DNA of 7,758 nt, taken from NCBI GenBank assembly GCA_964440875.1, contig CAYTTS010000052.1, positions 1-7,758 on the forward strand, read 5' to 3'. Each line of letters begins with the position of its first letter. Position 1 is the first letter of the stretch. The DNA comes from JAAZDN01 sp964440875 (GTDB lineage: Bacteria > Bacillota_I > Bacilli_A > Erysipelotrichales > Erysipelotrichaceae). The position numbers and the translations under genes are program-made. Shown here piece by piece: positions 1-6,624 of this stretch. Below the pieces are notes generated by a model. That model was not told the DNA's origin and searched no databases. It saw nothing but the letters and a program-made list of their open reading frames with translations.

Positions 1-666
1 GAAGAAGCTTTAAGATCAGGTTCATTCTATGTAAACAATCGTTGGTTAGGTGGATTATTAACTAACTTTAGAACTATCCAAAGATCAATTAGAAGATTAA
101 TTGAAATTGAAACTATGGAAGAAAATGGTTCAATTAGTATTTACACTAAAAAAGAACAAACAATCCTTCGTAAAGAAGCAGAAAAATTAGAGAAAAACTT
201 AGGTGGTATTAAAGAAATGCGTAAACTACCTGATGCAGTATTCGTGGTAGATCCACTTGAAGATGCAAACGCAGTTGCTGAAGCTAAAAAATTAAACATT
301 CCAGTATTCGCATTAATCGATACTAACTGTGATCCAGCAATCGTTGATTTCCCAATTCCAGCAAACGATGACGCAATTCGTTCAATCAAAGTAATTACTG
401 AACTAATGGCGGATGCTGTAGTTGAATCAAAAGGTGGCGTATTAGCTGTTGCTCACCAAGATCAAGATCAAGACGATATTACAATGGAAGACGTAATTGT
501 TAACGTTCAAAGACAACAAGAAGAACAAAACAGACGTCGTCGTCAAAGAATGGAAGAAAGAAGACAACGTCAACAAAATAGACGTCCAAGATATAACAAC
601 CGTCAAGACAACCGTGCTCCACGTCAAGAAGCACCAGTTGCACAAGACGCAAAAAAATCTGAATAA
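1..666 (+). CDS. rpsB: 30S ribosomal protein S2, 5'-truncated by the window edge
   Basis: The reading frame is open from base 1 to a TAA stop, giving 221 residues; the N-terminal part (roughly 90 residues by comparison with E. coli S2) lies outside the window. S2 binds the 30S subunit near the head/body junction and is needed for S1 and mRNA engagement. Family signatures visible are VNNRWLGGLLTNF (fragment residues 11-23), the KLPDAVFVVDP strand, NIPVFALIDTNCDP and the FPIPANDDAIRSI segment. The S2 core ends near fragment residue 146 (about base 438). About 75 more residues follow: an acidic/Gln stretch (HQDQDQDD), then a tract with 14 Arg in 31 residues (bases 532-624). E. coli S2 has no comparable tail, so the full protein would be near 310 residues instead of about 240. 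The ATG at 115 is internal and not the start. Identification is certain; the role of the tail is unknown. Confidence 0.97.
   Translation, partial: EEALRSGSFYVNNRWLGGLLTNFRTIQRSIRRLIEIETMEENGSISIYTKKEQTILRKEAEKLEKNLGGIKEMRKLPDAVFVVDPLEDANAVAEAKKLNIPVFALIDTNCDPAIVDFPIPANDDAIRSIKVITELMADAVVESKGGVLAVAHQDQDQDDITMEDVIVNVQRQQEEQNRRRRQRMEERRQRQQNRRPRYNNRQDNRAPRQEAPVAQDAKKSE
457..474 (+). repeat. Three tandem hexamers inside the rpsB tail
   Basis: CAAGAT is repeated twice and followed by CAAGAC, encoding Gln-Asp three times. It marks the junction between the conserved S2 core and the low-complexity C-terminal extension. Such a short in-frame repeat could have arisen by slippage and can change length without frameshifting. 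It is too short to claim any function. Confidence 0.6.
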
Positions 667-696
667 TTAAATTAATTTTAAATTAAATATTGTATA

Positions 697-706
697 GAGA
701 GGGAAG
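697..706 (+). promoter_or_regulatory. Ribosome binding site of tsf in the rpsB-tsf spacer
   Basis: The 46-base spacer 667-712 is almost pure A/T except for GAGAGGGAAG, a purine-rich Shine-Dalgarno sequence about 8 bases from the tsf ATG. It is less canonical than the AGGAG sites before pyrH and galE. The rest of the spacer holds two copies of TTAAATTAA (667-675 and 678-686). I see no convincing hairpin or paired -35/-10 boxes, so rpsB and tsf probably share a transcript. Confidence 0.65.
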
Positions 707-712
707 ATATTT

Positions 713-1597
713 ATGAGTATTACTGTTGCTATGATTAAAGAGTTACGTGATATGACAGGCGCTGGAATTATGGATGCAAAAAAAGCACTAACTGAAACTA
801 ATGGAAATATTGAAGAGGCTGTTACTTACTTAAGAAAACAAGGAATGGCTGCATCAGCTAAAAAAGCTGATAGAATTGCTGCTGAAGGTATTACTGATAT
901 TAAAGTTGATGGAAACACTGCTTTAATGTTAGAAGTTAATGCTGAAACAGACTTTGTTGCAAGAAACGATAGTTTCTTAGAAATGATCGATGTTATTGGA
1001 AATGCATTACTATCAAGTGATGTTACTACTAATGAAGAAGCTCTAGCTTTAGAAATTAATGGAGAATCAATCGAAGAAATGATTATCCAAGCTACTGCTA
1101 AAATCGGTGAAAAAATTTCATTCAGAAGATTTGAAAGAATTACTAAAGAAGATTCACAAGAATTTGGTTCATACATCCACACTGGTGGAAGAATTTCAGT
1201 TGTTTTAGTAGCTGATGGTGCAAGTGCTGAAGTTGCAAATAATGTTGCAATGCAAGTAGCATCAATGAATCCTAAATATATTACACGTGATGATATTGCT
1301 GAAGAAGATTTAGCTAAAGAACGTGAAATTCAAGAATCAATCCTTGCTAATGATGAATCATTACAAGGAAAACCAGAAAAAGTTCTAGAAGGAATTATTT
1401 CAGGACGTATTTCAAAGACTATGAAAGACTTTACTTTAGTTGATCAAGACTTTATTATTGATTCAAAATTAACTGTTGGTCAATACTTAAAAGAAAATAA
1501 TGCTACTATCGTTTCAATGAACCGCTATGAATTAGGTGAAGGAATCGAAAAACGTGTTGAAGATTTTGCTGCTGAAGTAGAAGCACAAATGAGATAA
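713..1597 (+). CDS. tsf: Elongation factor Ts
   Basis: EF-Ts is the cytoplasmic nucleotide exchange factor that drives GDP release from EF-Tu. The 294-residue product is full length for the family. The N-terminal UBA-like domain (about residues 1-50) carries MTGAGIMDAKKAL at 14-26. The highly conserved TDFVARN motif, which contacts EF-Tu, is intact at 79-85. The two core subdomains and the C-terminal helical module follow, with SFRRFERI and MNPKYITRDDI matching known EF-Ts segments. The start ATG has a purine-rich ribosome binding site 8 bases upstream and gives the expected N-terminus. The gene sits 46 bases after rpsB, the near-universal bacterial pairing, and ends five bases before an intrinsic terminator. 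Nothing in the protein looks degraded. Confidence 0.98.
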   Translation: MSITVAMIKELRDMTGAGIMDAKKALTETNGNIEEAVTYLRKQGMAASAKKADRIAAEGITDIKVDGNTALMLEVNAETDFVARNDSFLEMIDVIGNALLSSDVTTNEEALALEINGESIEEMIIQATAKIGEKISFRRFERITKEDSQEFGSYIHTGGRISVVLVADGASAEVANNVAMQVASMNPKYITRDDIAEEDLAKEREIQESILANDESLQGKPEKVLEGIISGRISKTMKDFTLVDQDFIIDSKLTVGQYLKENNATIVSMNRYELGEGIEKRVEDFAAEVEAQMR

Positions 1598-1601
1598 TTT
1601 T

Positions 1602-1626
1602 AAGGCAGTTATACTGCCTTTTTTTT
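1602..1626 (+). terminator. Intrinsic terminator after tsf
   Basis: AAGGCAGT (1602-1609) pairs perfectly with ACTGCCTT (1613-1620) around a 3-base loop, and eight T residues occupy 1619-1626. This is a textbook Rho-independent terminator, starting 5 bases after the tsf stop. The pyrH ribosome binding site begins at once after the T-tract, leaving no room for a promoter between them. The element is therefore likely a partial terminator that reduces, without abolishing, transcription into pyrH and the envelope genes, or else pyrH is served by a promoter inside tsf. Confidence 0.9.
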
Positions 1627-1627
1627 A

Positions 1628-1633
1628 AAGGAG
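1628..1633 (+). promoter_or_regulatory. Ribosome binding site of pyrH
   Basis: AAGGAG lies 7 bases before the pyrH ATG and one base after the T-tract of the tsf terminator. It is a strong canonical site. Because the terminator hairpin ends eight bases upstream, a ribosome starting pyrH on a read-through transcript would sit against that hairpin. Confidence 0.85.
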
Positions 1634-1640
1634 AATAATT

Positions 1641-2354
1641 ATGTACAAACGAATATTATTAAAACTTAGTGGAGAAGCTTTATCAAGTCCAGATCAATTG
1701 TTTAGTGCTGAAGTCTTAAAAGATGTTGCTACAGAAATTAAACGTGTTTCAGATCGCGGTATTGAAGTTGCTGTTGTTGTTGGTGGTGGAAATATCTTAA
1801 GAGGTAAAGAAGTACAAAATAGTGGTATTGAGCGTGTTCATGCAGATTATATGGGAATGCTTGCTACTGTAATGAACGCTTTAGCTTTACAATCTGCTTT
1901 TGAACAACAAGGACTACATACTCGTGTACAATCAGCTATTGATATGAGTAAGGTAGCTGAACCTTTAATTGTTAGACGAGCAAAAAGACATTTAGAAAAG
2001 GGACGTGTAGTTATCTTTGCGGCAGGTACGGGAAATCCATACTTCTCAACTGATACAACAGCGGCTCTAAGAGCATCCGAAATTAATGCAGATGTTATTT
2101 TAATGGCAAAAAATGGAGTAGATGGTGTCTATGATTCAGACCCTAAAATTAATCCTGATGCTGTTAAATATGATATACTGACTTATATGGAAATGTTAAA
2201 TAAAAACTTACAAGTTATGGATGCAACAGCAAGTTCTATGTGCATGGAAAATGATATGGAAGTTATTGTATTTAATATGGATGATTTAAATAATATATCA
2301 CGCATTATCGATGGAGAAGAGATCGGAACGCGTATTAAAAGGGAGGAAAAATAA
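1641..2354 (+). CDS. pyrH: Uridylate (UMP) kinase
   Basis: PyrH phosphorylates UMP to UDP with ATP and belongs to the amino-acid kinase fold, unrelated to eukaryotic UMP/CMP kinases; family members are hexamers under nucleotide control. At 237 residues it has the usual length. Signatures are LLKLSGEAL (6-14), the phosphate-binding VVGGGNILRG (46-55), GTGNPYFSTDT (129-139) in the substrate and catalytic region, and AKNGVDGVYDSDP (156-168) of the ATP site. The start is set by AAGGAG 7 bases upstream and by the KLSGEAL position. It follows the tsf terminator and ends 3 bases before frr, whose ribosome binding site lies in its last codons. Its product feeds UTP and CTP synthesis, which cdsA (CTP) and galE (UDP-sugars) depend on. 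Confidence 0.98.
   Translation: MYKRILLKLSGEALSSPDQLFSAEVLKDVATEIKRVSDRGIEVAVVVGGGNILRGKEVQNSGIERVHADYMGMLATVMNALALQSAFEQQGLHTRVQSAIDMSKVAEPLIVRRAKRHLEKGRVVIFAAGTGNPYFSTDTTAALRASEINADVILMAKNGVDGVYDSDPKINPDAVKYDILTYMEMLNKNLQVMDATASSMCMENDMEVIVFNMDDLNNISRIIDGEEIGTRIKREEK
2341..2346 (+). promoter_or_regulatory. Ribosome binding site of frr inside pyrH
   Basis: GGGAGG lies within the last codons of pyrH (Arg-Glu-Glu region), 11 bases before the frr ATG. The slightly long spacing and its position inside pyrH fit coupled translation of the two genes. Confidence 0.65.
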
Positions 2355-2357
2355 TTT

Positions 2358-2897
2358 ATGTATTACGATTTAGCAAAAGAAAAGATGACTGCAGCTTTAA
2401 ACTCATTAAGCAATGAGTTAGCAAAAGTAAGAACTGGACGTGCAAGTACAAGTGTACTTGATAACGTATCAATTGAATATTACGGAGCAATGACACCTTT
2501 AAATCAAGTAGCTGGTTTATCAGTAGTTGAAGGTACACAAATTGTTGTTAAACCTTATGATACATCAGTGTTAAGAGATATTGAAAAAGCAATCCACCAA
2601 TCAGACTTAGGCTTAAACCCTGTTAATGATGGTAGTGTTGTTAGAGTAAATATTCCACCTTTAACTGAAGAAGTTAGAAAAAATGTTGTAAAAGACGTTG
2701 AAAAATTAGGTGAAAATAGTAAGATTGTTATTAGAAATATCAGACGTGATGCTAATAGTGATATTAGTAAAGAAGATAGTTATACAGAAGACGAAGTATT
2801 CAGCGAACAAAAGAGAATACAAGATTTAACTGACAGCAATATTGCTAAAGTAGATGAATTAGTTAAAGCGAAGTCAGCGGATTTAATGACTATCTAA
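2358..2897 (+). CDS. frr: Ribosome recycling factor
   Basis: RRF works with EF-G to split the post-termination ribosome. The 179-residue product is slightly shorter than the usual 185 because of a short N-terminus. It shows the three-helix bundle and small beta domain of the family: KVRTGRAS at 23-30, YYGAMTPLNQVA at 41-52, NIPPLTEEVRKNVVK at 98-112 and the ribosome-binding IRNIRRDAN at 125-133, followed by SEQKRIQDLTD near 149-159. The Arg of the common LTEERRK is Val here (residue 106), a mild change outside the key Arg cluster at 126-130. It starts 3 bases after pyrH, and its TAA shares its last A with the uppS ATG. Confidence 0.98.
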   Translation: MYYDLAKEKMTAALNSLSNELAKVRTGRASTSVLDNVSIEYYGAMTPLNQVAGLSVVEGTQIVVKPYDTSVLRDIEKAIHQSDLGLNPVNDGSVVRVNIPPLTEEVRKNVVKDVEKLGENSKIVIRNIRRDANSDISKEDSYTEDEVFSEQKRIQDLTDSNIAKVDELVKAKSADLMTI

Positions 2898-3592
2898 TGT
2901 CAGATTCACTAAAACATCTTGCGATTATAATGGATGGTAATGGTAGATGGGCGAAAGCTCGTGGTAAAGACCGTTCATTTGGACATCGTAAGGGTGCTGA
3001 AAATATGAAAAATATAGCAGTTAAAGCGTCAAAACTTGATATTGAAGTTTTGACTCTTTATGCTTTCTCAACTGAAAATTGGAAACGATCTGAAAAAGAA
3101 GTAAATTACCTAATGAAACTACCAGGTCTATTCTTTGATGTTTACTTAAAAGAGATTATGCAAGCTAACATAAGAGTTGAGTTTATTGGTTTTATTGATG
3201 AATTACCGACATCTACAAAAAAGGTAGTTTATAATTCAATGGAAGCCACAAAAAATAATACGGGAATGATCCTTAATCTTGCAGTTAATTATGGATCACG
3301 CCAAGAGATAGTAAGTGCGATTAAGGAATATACTGATGATGTTATTAATAATAAGCGAGAAAATGATTTAGAAGTTGAAACATTTGAAAATTATTTAATG
3401 ACAAAAAATCATTCAGAAGTTGACTTACTAATTAGAACAAGCGGAGAATATCGTTTATCTAACTTCTTACTATGGCAAATAAGTTATTCCGAATTTTATT
3501 TCACGGACACTTTATTCCCAGATTTTAATGAAGAATTATTAGAAGAAGCAGTTAATGAATTTAATAATAGAAATAGAAGGTATGGTGGATAG
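2897..3592 (+). CDS. uppS: Undecaprenyl diphosphate synthase (cis-prenyltransferase)
   Basis: UppS adds IPP units in cis to farnesyl diphosphate to make the C55 carrier used for peptidoglycan, teichoic acids and other glycans. The 231 residues carry the full catalytic set: HLAIIMDGNGRWAKARG with Mg-binding Asp13, FSTENW at 57-62, NLAVNYGSRQEI at 127-138, and the IPP-binding DLLIRTSGEYRLSNFLLWQ at 176-194 followed by SEFYFTDTLFPDF. Small departures are Ser for the second Gly of NYGGR (residue 134), Tyr at 185 where Gln or His is common, and Phe in place of the Trp of WPDF. All are compatible with activity. The ATG overlaps the frr TAA by one base, and there is no clear Shine-Dalgarno sequence, so translation is probably coupled to frr. 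Two genes downstream, dxr starts the pathway that makes its IPP substrate. Confidence 0.97.
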   Translation: MSDSLKHLAIIMDGNGRWAKARGKDRSFGHRKGAENMKNIAVKASKLDIEVLTLYAFSTENWKRSEKEVNYLMKLPGLFFDVYLKEIMQANIRVEFIGFIDELPTSTKKVVYNSMEATKNNTGMILNLAVNYGSRQEIVSAIKEYTDDVINNKRENDLEVETFENYLMTKNHSEVDLLIRTSGEYRLSNFLLWQISYSEFYFTDTLFPDFNEELLEEAVNEFNNRNRRYGG

Positions 3593-3593
3593 T

Positions 3594-4373
3594 ATGAAAC
3601 AAAGAATATTAACAGCCCTGTTAATTATTGCAGGTGTTATCCCATTATTCTTTTCAATAGAATATTTATATTTAGTATTAATACTGGTTGCGTTTGTTTC
3701 ATCGTTAGAATTAAATGATCTAATTTCAGACGATAAATATCCATTAATCATAGGATTAAATTTTTCCTTGATTATATCGCTAGGTTTAGATTTTATTGGA
3801 AGCCAAGATAAAGCATTAGTTTTAGGTATTTTCTTACTAGTATTTGTTATATCTGATTTAGTCTTTAATGAGATTGGATTTAATAATTTAGCTCTATCAT
3901 ATACTGTTTCAATATTAATAGGTATTGCTTTAAACTCATTTATGCATTTATTTAGTTTAAGTCCTAATTTAATCCTCTTTTTATTAATTGTTAATTATGG
4001 TAGTGATACTGCGGCATATTTTATTGGATCTAAATTCGGTAAAGTTAAACTGATACCTAAAGTATCCCCAAACAAAACGGTTGAGGGATCAATAGCTGGA
4101 GTTGTCTTTGGTGGTCTATTAGGTATTATCTTTGGTATCTTCTTTATAGATTACGCAAGTTTATTTCATTTAGCGGCAGTAAGTTTTATATTGCCAGTAA
4201 TTGGTCAGTTAGGTGACTTATTCTTTTCATCACTAAAAAGAACCTTTAACCGTAAGGACTTTGGAGGCTTATTTCCAGGTCATGGTGGAGTTTTAGATAG
4301 AATTGATAGTCTGATTTTTTCATTAGTATTTATGTTAATATTTGTTAGTTTAAACTATATTGGTATTTTCTAG
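3594..4373 (+). CDS. cdsA: Phosphatidate cytidylyltransferase (CDP-diacylglycerol synthase)
   Basis: CdsA is an integral membrane enzyme that makes CDP-diacylglycerol from phosphatidate and CTP, the branch point of phospholipid synthesis. I use the ATG at 3594 (259 residues), one base after the uppS stop. The frame extends upstream to an ATG at 3555, but that would overlap the uppS end and add a hydrophilic stretch before the typical MKQRILTALLI start. Several hydrophobic segments are evident (about 5-20, 24-38, 51-65, 75-92, 101-120, 126-144, 168-186, 190-205, 240-258). The signature is at the C-terminal side: SDTAAYFIG (137-145), SPNKTVEGS (158-166) and GDLFFSSLKRTFNRKDFG (207-224), then FPGHGGVLDRIDSL (227-240) with the catalytic Asp residues. 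The start has only a weak GGTGG 5 bases upstream. The TAG stop overlaps the dxr GTG by one base. Confidence 0.96.
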   Translation: MKQRILTALLIIAGVIPLFFSIEYLYLVLILVAFVSSLELNDLISDDKYPLIIGLNFSLIISLGLDFIGSQDKALVLGIFLLVFVISDLVFNEIGFNNLALSYTVSILIGIALNSFMHLFSLSPNLILFLLIVNYGSDTAAYFIGSKFGKVKLIPKVSPNKTVEGSIAGVVFGGLLGIIFGIFFIDYASLFHLAAVSFILPVIGQLGDLFFSSLKRTFNRKDFGGLFPGHGGVLDRIDSLIFSLVFMLIFVSLNYIGIF

Positions 4374-5545
4374 TGAAGACTTTAATCTTACTTGGTGCTT
4401 CCGGTTCGATTGGTAGACAAACCTTAGAAGTAATTGATAAATATCCAAATATGTTTAAGTTAAATGCTTTAAGTGTTGGGAAACGTGATGAAGATCTAGA
4501 GTTTTTAATAACTAAGTATGATTTAAAAGCAGTTGCTTTAATGAATGATGAACGTAGGCTTGAATTACAAGATAAGTTTCCAAAAACGAAATTTTATAAT
4601 GCGATAGATGATTTATCGACTTTAATAGATGAGAATGTATCAGATCTTCTAGTCAATGCAGTAGTCGGTATAGCAGGCCTTAAACCAACGGTAAGCGCGA
4701 TAGTAAATAAAATAGATATAGCGCTTGCTAACAAGGAAACGCTTGTTACAGGCGGAGATTTGATTATGAATCTTATTAAAGAATACGATGTTAATTTATA
4801 TCCAATAGATAGTGAGCACTCAGCAATCTGGCAAGCACTACATGGAAATGATAGAAATGATTTACATAGTATTACCTTAACAGCCTCAGGCGGTAGTTTT
4901 CGTGATTTAAGTCGAAGTGACTTACTTAATGTTACAAAAGAGCAGGCCCTTAATCATCCAAATTGGTCAATGGGTGAGAAGATTACAATTGACTCAGCAA
5001 CGATGATGAATAAAGGTCTAGAAGTTATTGAGGCACATTACTTGTTTGATATTGATTATGATAGAATTAATGTTTTAATTAATCATCAAAGTGTTATCCA
5101 CTCGTTTATTGAGTTTAATGATTACAGTATTTTGGCTCAAATGGGAAGTGCTAATATGAATGTCCCAATTCAATATGCACTAACTTATCCAAAACATTTG
5201 CCTTTAGATAATAATGAGCGTTTAGACTTGGCCAAAATAAAGAATCTAAGTTTTATGAATGTTGATTTAAAGCGTTATCCTTTAGTTAAACTAGCCTATG
5301 ATATGGGCAAGCTAAAAGGAAATAAACCAATAATTATGAATGCTGCAAATGAAGTAGCGGTTCAGTTATTTTTAGATGATAAGATAAGATTTTTAGATAT
5401 AGAAACAATCGTAATTAATGTTTCTAATGACGTTAAGTTTAAAGAAGTTAATACATTTGATGACATTTATTTAATTAATGATGATATTAAAGCATATGTT
5501 AATAGTAATTACGAAGAGATTATAAAGATGGTGAAAATATGGTAG
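4373..5545 (+). CDS. dxr: 1-deoxy-D-xylulose 5-phosphate reductoisomerase
   Basis: Dxr (IspC) rearranges and reduces DXP to MEP with NADPH and a divalent metal, the committed step of non-mevalonate isoprenoid synthesis. The 390-residue product is near family length. Visible are the NADPH-binding LLGASGSIG (6-14), LANKETLV (118-125), the metal ligands of PIDSEHS (Asp146, Glu148; Glu217 in NKGLEVIE), HPNWSMG (195-201) and DSATMMNKG (207-215). Three substrate-site loops deviate: ASGGS (171-175) for the usual SGGPF, NHQSVIHS (237-244) for HPQSVIHS, and GSANM (258-262) for G-x-PDM. Metal ligands and the NADPH site are intact, so I expect function. The start is GTG, overlapping the cdsA TAG by one base, with no Shine-Dalgarno sequence in the A/T-rich bases before it. 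No upstream start is possible, and the position of GASGSIG supports this one. It overlaps rseP by 7 bases. Confidence 0.96.
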   Translation: MKTLILLGASGSIGRQTLEVIDKYPNMFKLNALSVGKRDEDLEFLITKYDLKAVALMNDERRLELQDKFPKTKFYNAIDDLSTLIDENVSDLLVNAVVGIAGLKPTVSAIVNKIDIALANKETLVTGGDLIMNLIKEYDVNLYPIDSEHSAIWQALHGNDRNDLHSITLTASGGSFRDLSRSDLLNVTKEQALNHPNWSMGEKITIDSATMMNKGLEVIEAHYLFDIDYDRINVLINHQSVIHSFIEFNDYSILAQMGSANMNVPIQYALTYPKHLPLDNNERLDLAKIKNLSFMNVDLKRYPLVKLAYDMGKLKGNKPIIMNAANEVAVQLFLDDKIRFLDIETIVINVSNDVKFKEVNTFDDIYLINDDIKAYVNSNYEEIIKMVKIW

Positions 5546-6615
5546 TTTTATATTTTATATTAGTATTTGGATCAATAATTTTAATACATGAGTTAGGTCA
5601 CTTATTAGCAGCTAAGTACTTCAATGTGTATTGTGAGGAATTTGCCTTTGGTATGGGTCCTAAGCTTGTTTCTAAGAAGTATAAGGAAACAACATACAGT
5701 ATTAGACTCTTTCCAATTGGTGGCTTTGTAGCAATGGCTGGCGAGGCGGATGCTGACTTTGATCAAAGTGGTATACCTTATGAGCGAACAATAAAAGGAA
5801 TTAGCAAATGGAAACAAATTATTGTTATGTTAGCTGGTGTATTTATGAACTTTGTATTAGCACTAATTCTATTTATGACGGTTAATTTAGTTAATCGTGA
5901 GATTAGACTTCCTGCACCACCTATTATTCAGAGTGTTAGTGAAAATAGTGTAGCAGAAGAAGCAGGATTTTTAGCTAATGATGAAGTTATTGAAGTTATT
6001 TATCCAAGTGGAAATATTGTTTATCCAAAAGAGTTCTCAGAGATTGGAATGTACTTTCCATTATTTGAAGATAAAGAAGTTAAGTTTAAAGTTAAAAGAG
6101 ATACAGGTATTTATGAGCTTGTAGCAACTCCAAGATTAGATGAAGAAAGCCAAAGATTTTTAATTGGAATTAATGGAACTTTAGGTGATATTAAAGAATT
6201 GAGTACTAGTGAGGCTTTAATCCAAAGTTTTAAAGATTTTAAATCTAGTTCGACATTGATTATGGATGGGTTTAAATTTTTAGTTCAAGGTGTTGGAATG
6301 AATCAATTGTCAGGTCCAATTGGTATTATTGATCAAACAGATCAGATAATGGATCAAGCTCAAAGCTTTGGCCAATCAGTGAATATTTTAATGATATTAA
6401 TTGCCACATTCTCAGTCAACCTTGGTATAGTGAATTTATTTCCACTTCCAATGTTTGATGGTGGAAGAGTTATAATTACCTTATTTGAGATTATTACAAG
6501 AAAAAATGTTAATGAGAAAATTGAAACAGCTTTAATGTTAGGAAGTTTTGTATTTATTATCGCATTATTACTGTTAACAACGTATAATGATATAAGTAGA
6601 ATATTGTTTAGATAG
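5539..6615 (+). CDS. rseP: RseP/RasP-type intramembrane zinc metalloprotease (site-2 protease)
   Basis: This family cuts transmembrane segments of anti-sigma factors, remnant signal peptides and other membrane proteins. The 358-residue product has the expected layout. Helix 1 carries the zinc motif HELGH at 17-21, with catalytic Glu18. FAFGMGP is at 35-41 and RLFPIGGFVAMAGE at 56-69. A second hydrophobic helix is at about 94-118. A PDZ domain lies at about 125-200 (start PAPPIIQSVSENSVAEEAGF). The second zinc-site helix holds NLFPLPMFDGGR at 299-310, with ligand Asp307, and a last helix spans about 331-347. Phe replaces the usual Leu before that Asp, a conservative change. The ATG lies within the end of dxr (7-base overlap) with only a weak purine stretch before it, so coupling to dxr is likely. 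The target anti-sigma factor cannot be seen here. The stop TAG is part of the galE ribosome binding site. Confidence 0.96.
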   Translation: MVVLYFILVFGSIILIHELGHLLAAKYFNVYCEEFAFGMGPKLVSKKYKETTYSIRLFPIGGFVAMAGEADADFDQSGIPYERTIKGISKWKQIIVMLAGVFMNFVLALILFMTVNLVNREIRLPAPPIIQSVSENSVAEEAGFLANDEVIEVIYPSGNIVYPKEFSEIGMYFPLFEDKEVKFKVKRDTGIYELVATPRLDEESQRFLIGINGTLGDIKELSTSEALIQSFKDFKSSSTLIMDGFKFLVQGVGMNQLSGPIGIIDQTDQIMDQAQSFGQSVNILMILIATFSVNLGIVNLFPLPMFDGGRVIITLFEIITRKNVNEKIETALMLGSFVFIIALLLLTTYNDISRILFR

Positions 6616-6618
6616 GAG
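6614..6618 (+). promoter_or_regulatory. Ribosome binding site of galE overlapping the rseP stop
   Basis: AGGAG begins inside the rseP TAG codon and lies 6 bases from the galE ATG. It is far stronger than the sites of uppS, cdsA, dxr and rseP, so galE can start independently even though it seems co-transcribed. No terminator or clear promoter separates rseP from galE. Confidence 0.8.
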
Positions 6619-6624
6619 AAAAAG

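Noticed and set aside
115..117. ATG at 115 as the start of an independent gene
   Set aside because: The frame is open upstream to base 1 and encodes conserved S2 residues including RWLGGLLTNF, so this Met is internal to rpsB.
141..389. Antisense open frame of 82 codons within rpsB
   Set aside because: It lies opposite conserved S2 codons, has no ribosome binding site or recognisable protein features, and is explained by the codon pattern of the real gene.
442..645. Antisense open frame opposite the S2 tail
   Set aside because: Its Leu/Val/Thr-rich product mirrors the Gln/Arg/Asp codons of the tail on the other strand; no start signal is present.
667..712. Possible promoter or regulatory repeat in the rpsB-tsf spacer (two TTAAATTAA copies, TATTGTATAG)
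   Set aside because: The repeats are low-complexity A/T, there is no matching -35/-10 pair at proper spacing and no stable hairpin, so only the ribosome binding site is supported.
826..1182. Antisense open frame of 118 codons within tsf
   Set aside because: The tsf frame is unmistakable here and the antisense product has no family features.
2356..2538. Antisense Leu-rich frame within frr
   Set aside because: Shadow of the frr coding frame; no upstream signals.
3555..3593. Upstream ATG extending cdsA by 13 codons
   Set aside because: It would overlap the uppS end, adds a non-conserved hydrophilic segment, and lacks a well-spaced ribosome binding site; the ATG at 3594 gives the usual CdsA N-terminus.
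3539..3751. Antisense frame across the uppS-cdsA junction
   Set aside because: Overlaps two well-supported genes on the other strand and has no recognisable content.
5605..5817. Antisense frame within rseP
   Set aside because: Shadow of conserved rseP codons with no independent support.
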